Source: Actinomycetes bacterium
Lineage (GTDB): Bacteria; Actinomycetota; CALGFH01
Direction: 5' to 3'
DNA length: 11,912 nt
Assembly: GCA_030146615.1 (NCBI GenBank)
Contig: JASLBL010000223.1
Span: 1-11,912 of the forward strand
Positions 7,053 through 11,912 of the stretch are shown here, in pieces. Under the pieces are notes generated by a model that ran no database searches, was not told where the DNA came from, and saw only the letters and a list, made by a program, of their open reading frames with translations. Position numbers and translations under genes: made by a program. Position 1 is the stretch's first letter, and the number at the start of each line of letters is the position of its first letter.

Positions 7053-7356
7053 TCATCTTCGGTCCGCTCGCTCCTCCAGGTACTGGCCGACCGCGTCGAA
7101 CAGGGCCTCCCAGCGGGTCCGCTGGCTCTGGATCCACTCCGACGCCTCGGCGAGCCTATCTGGTCCCAGCGCCAGCCGGTGGCTCCGTCTGTCGATCCCG
7201 CGTCACCACGCCCGCCTCCTCGAGCAGCTTCAGGTGGCGGGTGATGGTCGGCTTCGACACGCCGAGGTCGCGGCTGGCCTCGCCGACCGTGGTGGCGCCG
7301 CCGCTGAGCCGCTCGACGATCTCGCGGCGAATCGGGTGCGCAAGGATCGTTAGCCA
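7053..7356 (-). pseudogene. ArsR-family (winged-helix) transcriptional regulator, frameshifted
   Basis: One minus-strand frame encodes LTILAHPIRREIVERLSGGA, then TTVGEASRDLGVSKPTITRH and LKLLEEAGVVTR, the classic ArsR-type helix-turn-helix and recognition helix. A second frame continues RRSHRLALGPDRLAEASEWI and LFDAVGQYLEERADRR to TGA at 7055-7053. One extra G in the run at 7197-7199 joins them into roughly 100 residues. The first frame has no ordinary start codon; ATG at 7358-7356 is one base out of phase, so a second indel may lie there. No metal-binding Cys motif is visible. The gene diverges from DUF899 and overlaps a palindrome likely to be its operator, so it probably represses itself and DUF899 if functional. 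Confidence 0.75.
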
Positions 7357-7366
7357 TTCCGCTAAC
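7349..7366. promoter_or_regulatory. Operator-like palindrome between arsR-type gene and DUF899 gene
   Basis: GTTAGC-CATTCC-GCTAAC is a perfect 6-6-6 inverted repeat in the gap between two divergent genes. It overlaps the putative regulator start and lies 44 bases before the DUF899 start. ArsR-family dimers bind sites of this size and symmetry, so autoregulation and control of DUF899 is a natural inference. Confidence 0.65.
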
Positions 7367-7409
7367 TATGCTGGGGTTCACGGCAACGCAACGACACCGG
7401 AGGGATGCG

Positions 7410-8144
7410 ATGCCCGAGCACAAGGTCGGAACGCGCCAGGAGTGGGAAGTCGCACGCGACCAGCTGCTCACCAAGGAGAAGGAGCTCACGCGCCGGAACG
7501 ACGAGCTGGCCCAGGAGCGGCGCGAGCTGCCCTGGGTGCCGGTTGACAAGGACTACCGCTTCGAGCGTGAGGACGGGACCAAGTCGCTCGTCGACCTCTT
7601 CGATGGGCGCTCGCAGCTGCTCATCTACCACTTCATGTTCGGTCCCTCGTACCAGGCCGGCTGCCCGGTCTGCTCCTCGATCGCGGACACCCTCGACCCC
7701 AACGCGATCCACTTGCGGGCCCGCGACGTGACGCTGATCTGCTCCTCGCGGGCGCCGCTCGACAAGCTGCTCGCCTACCGGCAGCGGATGGGCTGGAGCT
7801 TGGACTGGGTCTCGACGGCCGGCAGCGACTTTCACCGCGACCTTGGCTTCGTCCACACCGAGGAGGAGCTGAAGCCGTTCCTGGAGGGCGAGATCCCCCC
7901 GACCGTCACCCAGATGGCAAAGGCGTGCTCCACCGACGTCGTGGGCTATGTCTCCGAGGGCCCCGGGCTGAGCGCCTACGCGCTCTCGGACGGCACCGTC
8001 TACCAGACCTATGTGACCACCGCGCGCGGCCTCGAGCCTGCGATGGGCTACTACGGCCTGCTGGACCGGACGCCGATGGGTCGCCACGAGGAGGGCGAGC
8101 AGACCTTCTGGCTTCGCCGCCACGACGAGTACGGGAAGACCTGA
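7410..8144 (+). CDS. DUF899 family protein (thioredoxin-like fold), copy 1
   Basis: From ATG 7410, with GGAGGG 6 bases upstream, the gene encodes 244 residues. Its N-terminus HKVGTRQEWEVARDQLLTKE is followed by RELPWVPVDKDYRFE. Next come LVDLFDGRSQLLIYHFMFGP, the GCPVCSSIAD segment with a CxxC, and the C-terminal GYYGLLDRTPMGRHEEGEQ. These are hallmarks of DUF899, a thioredoxin-fold family; the CxxC hints at redox activity, but the substrate is unknown. Length is typical. An in-frame ATG at 7368 lies just beside the operator and has no ribosome site. A second, broken copy begins 38 bases downstream, and an ArsR-type gene diverges upstream. Confidence 0.88.
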   Translation: MPEHKVGTRQEWEVARDQLLTKEKELTRRNDELAQERRELPWVPVDKDYRFEREDGTKSLVDLFDGRSQLLIYHFMFGPSYQAGCPVCSSIADTLDPNAIHLRARDVTLICSSRAPLDKLLAYRQRMGWSLDWVSTAGSDFHRDLGFVHTEEELKPFLEGEIPPTVTQMAKACSTDVVGYVSEGPGLSAYALSDGTVYQTYVTTARGLEPAMGYYGLLDRTPMGRHEEGEQTFWLRRHDEYGKT

Positions 8145-8182
8145 GCCGCCGCCTGGGCTCTTCCACACCGAGAGGAGGAGCG

Positions 8183-8355
8183 CTGACGACGCACACGGTT
8201 GGAACCCGCCAGGAGTGGCGTGCGGCGCGCAAGGAGCTGCTGGAGGCGGACAAGGAGCACATGGGCCGCGGCGACGAGCTCGCGCGCCGGCGGCAGGAGC
8301 TGCCCTGGGTGCCGGTCGAGAAGGAGTCGTCTTTGAGACCGCTGGCGGGAGGAGG
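8183..8355 (+). pseudogene. DUF899 family protein, copy 2, truncated by an IS remnant
   Basis: AGGAGGAG precedes CTG 8183 (where an ATG would be expected), then TTHTVGTRQEWRAARKELLE and RRRQELPWVPVEKE follow, parallel to copy 1. At 8327-8328 one base seems lost: GAGTCGTC instead of GAGTACGTC, after which VFETAGGR appears in another frame. DUF899 sequence stops at about 8355, exactly where the CAGGGC insertion-sequence end begins. Copies 1 and 2 are a tandem pair, and the second was cut after about 55 residues. The thioredoxin-like core is absent, so it cannot be functional. Confidence 0.75.
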
Positions 8356-8614
8356 CAGGGCCCCGGCGTTCTCTCGTAATGTCCGGTTCATCCGAGGGTG
8401 ATCCCGAGGGTGGTGAGGGTCGGGCGGGGTCGCGGGCGTGGTGACAGAGGGCTGCGGCGAGGTTGACCGGCCCGGGGCGGCTGAGCACGCCGATGGCGAG
8501 GTTGCGCAGGCAGGCCATGACGTTGGGGCCGGTGCCGGTGCGGACCTGGGAGGCGTCCTCGGCGAAGGTGGTGTCGCGGACGTGGTGCAGGCCGTTCTCG
8601 CAGCCCGACCACGC
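8356..8614 (-). mobile_element. ISAs1-type insertion sequence remnant (transposase C-terminus plus one end)
   Basis: The minus strand encodes WSGCENGLHHVRDTTFAEDA, then SQVRTGTGPNVMACLRNLAI and NLAAALCHHARDPARP, the conserved C-terminal end of ISAs1-family DDE transposases (HWxxENxLHxxxDxxFxEDxS). The usual ending PLTTLGITLG and TGA 8390-8388 lie one frame over; one extra base in the run at 8416-8418 would join them. Only about 75 residues remain and the first two catalytic acidic residues are missing, so it is inactive. The terminal repeat CAGGGC at 8356 borders the cut DUF899 copy, indicating that the element inserted into that gene and was later lost on its other side. Confidence 0.75.
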
Positions 8615-8653
8615 CACCTTCGACGGCCAGGTCGTGGCGGGCCGTCGAAGGTG
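8615..8653. repeat. Perfect 14-bp inverted repeat at the broken edge of the IS remnant
   Basis: CACCTTCGACGGCC at 8615-8628 and GGCCGTCGAAGGTG at 8640-8653 are exact reverse complements with an 11-base loop. It sits where the transposase sequence stops. It may be the scar of an inverted duplication at a deletion point, or part of a different element. Confidence 0.6.
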
Positions 8654-8782
8654 TCCGAGCGGGCTCAGGTTCAGGTCCTACGCCAGGTCGTGCTCGCCAT
8701 GAAAAACCGGTCAGGTTCGATCAGGGCCAGCGCGGCCTAGGCTGCGACCTTCAGACAGCCACATTCTCCCTGCTGAGAGGCT

Positions 8783-8801
8783 CGTTGCGTAATTAGCAAC
8801 G
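8783..8801. promoter_or_regulatory. Operator-like inverted repeat upstream of the M14 operon
   Basis: CGTTGC-GTAATTA-GCAACG is a perfect 6-bp inverted repeat around an AT-rich centre. It resembles in form the GTTAGC-N6-GCTAAC site at 7349, so a related dimeric regulator could bind. An outer GAGG/CCTC pair (8777-8780, 8805-8808) could instead extend it into an RNA hairpin. Confidence 0.35.
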
Positions 8802-8986
8802 TCCCCTCCACCCACGCCACATGAAAGCCGAGGCTAGATCTACCAGGGCCAGACGCTTAGTCTGGCGGTGGAGAGTCCAACAGGTTCCCGGTGGCGGCGG
8901 CTTACACCACCCAGAGACACATTTCACCGCCAAGCGGCCCATCGGACATGCCATCCATTGCGCCACGGCAGGACGCCTCGGAGCAG

Positions 8987-9009
8987 GGCAGCGATCAGCG
9001 GTCGCTGCC
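8987..9009 (+). promoter_or_regulatory. Leader hairpin before the prodomain-like gene
   Basis: GGCAGCGA and TCGCTGCC form a perfect 8-bp stem with a 7-base loop, ending about 25 bases before the ribosome site GAAGGGGG. Without a T run it is not an obvious terminator. It may stabilise the transcript or influence translation. Confidence 0.35.
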
Positions 9010-9048
9010 AGGTGCACCCGGCGGCGTACGTCATGAAGGGGGACCGTG

Positions 9049-9315
9049 ATGGAGACCCGGTACTTCGTGACCATCCACGCGACCGATCCTCGCGCGCTTC
9101 GTGGGTTGGCCGGCTTCGATCTCGACCTGTTCCAGGCAACCGCCCGCTCCGGTGAGCAAGACTTCCAGATCGAGGGGTTAATCAGGCTCGACGACGTGGC
9201 CAGGCTCGTCGACGCCGGCTACCGGGTCACCGTGGAGGCACCCGAGCACGCGCGCGCTCGCACGACCCAGACCGCGACGCTCGGCGAGTGGCTCGCCCAG
9301 ATGGGGGAGGAGTGA
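9049..9315 (+). CDS. Small protein resembling an M14 peptidase prodomain, encoded separately
   Basis: The 88-residue product starts at ATG 9049, with AAGGGGG 7 bases upstream. It reads ETRYFVTIHATDPRALRGLA, GFDLDLFQATARSGEQDFQI, EGLIRLDDVARLVDAGYRVT and VEAPEHARA, then a polar tail. The pattern of strand, short helix, 'DL' strand, then 'LxxAGYxVTVE' resembles the N-terminal pro-region found fused to secreted bacterial M14 carboxypeptidases. Here it ends with its own TGA, and the peptidase ATG follows 1 base later. It may act as a separate chaperone or inhibitor for the peptidase. It has no signal peptide. The gene is real by ribosome site, spacing and codon use; the function is inferred. Confidence 0.75.
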   Translation: METRYFVTIHATDPRALRGLAGFDLDLFQATARSGEQDFQIEGLIRLDDVARLVDAGYRVTVEAPEHARARTTQTATLGEWLAQMGEE

Positions 9316-9316
9316 G

Positions 9317-10798
9317 ATGCCATACCTCAGCCCCGCCGCCATCGAGGGCGCGATACATTACCTCGCCACCACTGCCTACCCGGCGATCACCCAGCTGATC
9401 ACGCTTCCCGAGCCGTCGCTTGAGGGGAGCACGATCCACGCCTTGAAGATCGCCAACGGTGGTGGGCCCGACCGGCGCGGTGTCCTGTTCCTCGGCGGCG
9501 TCCATGCCCGGGAGCTGGTGAACCCGGACGCGCTAGTCACCCTCGCAACCCGAATCTGCCAGTCCTATACCAACAACACCGACGTCGTCCTGGGCGGAAA
9601 GACCTACGCGGCGAGCACGGTCAAGCTCATCGTGGACACCGTGGACGTATTCATGCTGCCGCTGGTCAATCCCGACGGTCGGGCCTACGTTCAGGCGCCG
9701 TCCGGCGACCCGTGGTGGCGGAAGAACCGGCGGATCAACGCCGGTTCGGCATGTCGCGGCGTCGACCTCAACCGCAACTTCGACTTCCTGCACTCCAGCG
9801 GCATCGGCACCTCCAGCAACGAGTGCAGCGAGGTCTTCAAGGGTCCCAGCGCGTTCTCGGAGCCCGAGACCCGTAACGTCCGGTGGATGCTGGACAGGTT
9901 CGGCAACATCCGCGGAATGATCGACGTCCACTCGTATTCCGAGCTGATCCTTCACCCCTGGGGCGACGACGACACGCAGACCACCGACCCCGCGCAGAAC
10001 TTTCGCAATCCGGCCTTCAACGGGCTGCGCGGGAACCCGGGCGACACCATCTATCGCGAGTTCATGGAAGCCCCCGACCGGGACTGGTTCGTTAGCGCCG
10101 GCAACGCCATGCGGGACGCCATCGCGGCGGTACGCGGCCGGAGCTACACGGTCGAGGCGGCGGTGCTGCTCTACCCCACGTCTGGGACGTCCAAGGATTA
10201 CAGCTATTCCCGCCACATTGTCGATACCGGTAAGGCCAAGGTGTTCGGCTACACCTTGGAGACCGCCCGGGAGTTCCAGCCGCCGGACGCCGAGGCGGCA
10301 CAGGTCATCGACGAGATCTGCGCCGGGCTGCTGCAGTTCTGTCTCTCGGTGCTTTGCCTGGTCGAGGCGGTCACCGCCGACGCACTCAGCGACGTCGAGC
10401 TGGACAGGCTGCGGACGTTCCGCGACGACGTGCTCGCCAAGTCCCCGGTCGGGCGGCAGTACCTCGCGCGGCTGGTCAGGCATACGCCGGAGCTGGTCGA
10501 CGCGTTCGCCGCTGATGAGGCGCTGCGCACGAGGTTCGCCGAGCTCCTGCGCGAAGCCGCTCCGGTGCTCTCCGACGGTGCGGGCGGGAACGTGTCGGAG
10601 GAGCTGGCTCGCAACGCCGACGAGTTCGTCGCGACGCTTGGCACGGGGCGGGAAGGGTCCGCGCTCGGCAAGACGCTCCACCAGCTGCGCTCCGATCTGA
10701 AGGTGTTCCCTAAGCGGACCGCCCGCGAGGGTCTGGAAGAGTTAGATCGCAGGCGGTCCTCGTCGCCGGACGAGCCCACCAGCCCCGGCACCGGGTAG
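9317..10798 (+). CDS. M14-family zinc carboxypeptidase
   Basis: The 493-residue protein starts at ATG 9317, right after GGGGAGGAG. The M14 catalytic set is complete: GGVHARELVNPD gives zinc ligands His63 and Glu66; WWRKNRR has the Arg127-equivalent Arg135; GVDLNRNFDF has the substrate-binding Asn152-Arg153; DVHSYSELILHPWG gives the third ligand His205; and GYTLETAREF has catalytic Glu315. LVNPDGRAY is also typical. It should remove C-terminal residues from peptides, or cleave peptidoglycan peptides, using zinc. The specificity pocket cannot be read with confidence. Residues 325-480 form an extra helical C-terminal region beyond the usual domain. No signal peptide is visible, unusual for this family. 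The prodomain-like gene upstream is in the same operon. Confidence 0.9.
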   Translation: MPYLSPAAIEGAIHYLATTAYPAITQLITLPEPSLEGSTIHALKIANGGGPDRRGVLFLGGVHARELVNPDALVTLATRICQSYTNNTDVVLGGKTYAASTVKLIVDTVDVFMLPLVNPDGRAYVQAPSGDPWWRKNRRINAGSACRGVDLNRNFDFLHSSGIGTSSNECSEVFKGPSAFSEPETRNVRWMLDRFGNIRGMIDVHSYSELILHPWGDDDTQTTDPAQNFRNPAFNGLRGNPGDTIYREFMEAPDRDWFVSAGNAMRDAIAAVRGRSYTVEAAVLLYPTSGTSKDYSYSRHIVDTGKAKVFGYTLETAREFQPPDAEAAQVIDEICAGLLQFCLSVLCLVEAVTADALSDVELDRLRTFRDDVLAKSPVGRQYLARLVRHTPELVDAFAADEALRTRFAELLREAAPVLSDGAGGNVSEELARNADEFVATLGTGREGSALGKTLHQLRSDLKVFPKRTAREGLEELDRRRSSSPDEPTSPGTG

Positions 10799-10875
10799 CG
10801 GGAGGCCGGCGTACAAGAAAGGGGGAGGAGCCATGAGTTCCTTCCCCTGCGTGTGGGCAGACGCCTACCTGATGC

Positions 10876-11094
10876 CGGTGGCGCCGGGATGGCGAAGGGG
10901 CCGTGCCAGGGGAAGGGGTTGACGTCGTCGCGCCAGTAGTGGTCCAGCCGGTTGCCGGTGTGGGCGATCACTTCCAGGTTCCCCGGCCCTGTGCCGGCGG
11001 TACTGAAGTTGCTCTGGATCAGCGCCACCCGCTCATCGCGGCCGCCCCGAGTGGTGCGCTTCGCACGATTGATCGGGGTGGCCGCACCACTCAC
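10876..11094 (-). pseudogene. Fragment of an NLEV/HYWRD repeat protein (beta-propeller/lectin-like)
   Basis: From GTG 11094 the minus strand encodes a basic leader, then VALIQSNFS (from about 11028), GNLEVIAHTGNRLDHYWRDD and PFPWHGPFAIP (to about 10885). The pattern 'QSNF..GNxEV...GxxLxHYWRD...PWxGP' recurs as a repeat in predicted beta-propeller or lectin-like bacterial proteins. Only one repeat is present. After it the frame continues without conserved content into the antisense of the M14 gene, so the gene is truncated at its 3' end. There is no clear ribosome site. The family name is from memory and the original function is unknown. Confidence 0.45.
11049..11092. repeat. 9-bp inverted repeat with nested small hairpin
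   Basis: GAGTGGTGC at 11049-11057 and GCACCACTC at 11084-11092 are exact reverse complements across 26 bases, and a GTGCG-CTT-CGCAC hairpin lies inside the left half. It overlaps the start of the HYWRD-type fragment. It may be structural or chance. Confidence 0.35.
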
Positions 11095-11188
11095 CCGAGG
11101 AGTCAGTCCGCAGGTGCACCGGCATCGGTTCGAACCGTGAGGTTGCCACCGCTAGCTCCAGCTGAATGTGCTCGTCTTGCTTGATACC

Positions 11189-11452
11189 CTTTGACCTGCG
11201 GAAATGGAGCCCGAGGTCGGATTCGAACCGACGACCTTCCGATTACGAGTCGGTCTCTAACCTTCCGCCTGGACCCGTCCAGGACCATCGTGGCTGCTCA
11301 GGTGCGGGACCGATTCCATCTAGACCCGTCCTGTGCCGGCTGGTATCAACGCCTGGGTTGCCACAGAGGTTGCCACCGTGCTGCGTGCGTCGCAGCACGG
11401 CTGCCTCGCTCCAGCGCCTCGCGCATCCGATCGCGATCGGATGCTCACGGTC
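11189..11452. repeat. tRNA-associated repeat, copy 3
   Basis: This matches the right part of copy 2 (about 5813-6067), shifted by 5381 bases near the tRNA. It keeps TGACCTGCG, the tRNA 3' half, TGGCTGCTCAG, GCGGGACCGATT, CGCCTGGGTTGCCA and the ATCCGAT/ATCGGAT palindrome. It lacks the 3' flank shared by copies 1 and 2. Its T arm has changed to GTCGG/CCGAC with both strands altered together, so pairing was kept. Confidence 0.72.
11205..11285 (-). tRNA. tRNA-Thr(CGU)-like sequence, 3' half canonical (copy 3)
   Basis: Features are anticodon CGT at 11247-11245 with a CCGA/TCGG stem, variable loop AGGTC, T arm GTCGG-TTCGAAT-CCGAC, acceptor strand CTCGGGC, discriminator T and CCA ending at 11205. 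Upstream it retains GGTTAGAG, which resembles the 3' side of a normal D arm, so this copy keeps more tRNA than the others. The 5' side GTCCTGG pairs at 6 of 7 acceptor positions using wobbles. The compensatory T-arm change relative to copies 1 and 2 argues that RNA structure mattered at some time. Confidence 0.5.
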
Positions 11453-11536
11453 AGTGTGGCGTCATCGCCTGTCACCGGTGAGCCGCTCCTGACGCCATCT
11501 GAGGTACTGTCGTCGGTCGGCATGCAACTGCCGGCA
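11453..11536. other. Spacer between repeat copy 3 and the phosphatase-family gene
   Basis: I see no gene or clear terminator hairpin in this short stretch, which lies downstream of the minus-strand gene to its right. Confidence 0.35.
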
Positions 11537-11912
11537 TCATTCGATGGTGCGCCTGACGTCCTGTCTGGCGGGTTGGAGTTCGGCCAGGACGCCGGCGTGG
11601 TCCGAGGGCCAGATGCCGTGGACGGGCCGGTCACCGATGAGCCGGACCGACCGGACACGGCCGGCGCCGCTGGCCGTGGGCAGCCCGACCAGCACGTAGT
11701 CGATCCGGGCGCTGGGCTCCCCGGTGGCGGCGACGTGCGGGTTGTGTCGGTCCCAGGTCCAGCCCGGCGTCATGGGGTCGGCGTAGCTCCAGGCGTCCAC
11801 CAGGACCAGGCCGGGCACCACCGGGGCGGTCTTGTGCCCACCCCAGCAGGCGGATCTCGTCGGCGTCGGGTTCGGCGTTGAGGTCGCCGGTGACCACGGG
11901 CGGGAACCCGGG
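11537..11912 (-). pseudogene. Endonuclease/exonuclease/phosphatase (EEP) family protein, C-terminal part, frameshifted
   Basis: The minus strand enters at the right edge with PPVVVTGDLNAEPDADEIRL, where GDLNAEPD is the conserved EEP motif. One frame over it continues GHKTAPVVPGLVLVDAWSYA, PGWTWDRHNPHVA, ARIDYVLVG and PVHGIWPSDHAGVLAEL to its stop at 11537. SDH is the catalytic histidine motif that closes the EEP fold. The shift falls in the G run at about 11843-11846; removing one G restores a single frame. The N-terminal half is beyond the window. Such proteins cleave phosphodiester or phosphomonoester bonds in nucleic acids, lipids or nucleotides, and the substrate cannot be told here. It may be intact if the indel is a sequencing error. 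Confidence 0.78.

Larger units (their letters stand above)
8654..9048. other. Non-coding leader before the prodomain/M14 operon, with hairpins
   Basis: About 395 bases show no credible gene. They contain three perfect inverted repeats: CGTTGC-N7-GCAACG at 8783-8801, GCCAGAC-GCTTA-GTCTGGC at 8848-8866 and GGCAGCGA-N7-TCGCTGCC at 8987-9009. No T runs follow them. The promoter of the downstream operon must lie here, but I cannot place it confidently. Confidence 0.45.

Noticed and set aside
9533..10681. 382-codon minus-strand open frame opposite the M14 gene
   Set aside because: Antisense shadow with no family motifs; the plus-strand M14 motifs are complete.
733..11452. CRISPR array
   Set aside because: The three repeats are long, spaced by about 5 kb and contain tRNA sequence; there are no short regularly spaced repeats or cas genes.

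Overview
The window is high-GC DNA that most resembles an actinobacterium (Actinomycetota), judged from GC-rich third codon positions, frequent GTG starts and several protein types common in that phylum: EACC1, a DUF6158-like protein, DUF899 and a multi-TM relative of sensor kinases. No rRNA, plasmid or phage structural gene is visible, and no marker fixes the genus.

Layout. The left edge holds the 5' part of a minus-strand diacylglycerol/lipid kinase gene (1-359). Three related repeats follow at about 5 kb spacing (about 733-905, 5743-6067 and 11189-11452). Each carries the 3' half of a minus-strand tRNA-Thr(CGU) sequence, as attachment-site remnants do. They bracket two accessory segments. 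Segment A (about 906-5742) has a frameshifted DUF6158-like gene (minus), a frameshifted multi-TM protein, and an intact two-gene operon: EACC1 (3240-3623) followed 6 bp later by a membrane-anchored caspase-like protease (3630-5684). Segment B (about 6068-11188) has an exported hypothetical protein (minus), a frameshifted ArsR-type regulator diverging from DUF899 across a perfect operator-like palindrome, a second DUF899 copy cut by an ISAs1-type insertion sequence remnant, a two-gene operon for a separate prodomain-like peptide plus an M14 zinc carboxypeptidase, and a fragment of an NLEV/HYWRD repeat protein. The right edge holds the C-terminal part of a minus-strand endonuclease/exonuclease/phosphatase gene with a frameshift.

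The most interesting system is the EACC1-caspase pair. EACC1 is known as the constant component beside variable effectors in actinobacterial conflict systems. Here its only neighbour is a caspase-like protease with intact His and Cys motifs, a HEAT-like segment, a long Pro/Ala linker and about eight C-terminal membrane helices. No NTPase partner is present. Flanking by tRNA-derived direct repeats suggests a mobile cassette.

Caution: six genes or gene remnants carry single-base indels, mostly in short C or G runs. Either the sequence has homopolymer errors or much of the region is decaying. The EACC1, caspase, DUF899-1, M14 and prodomain genes are intact.
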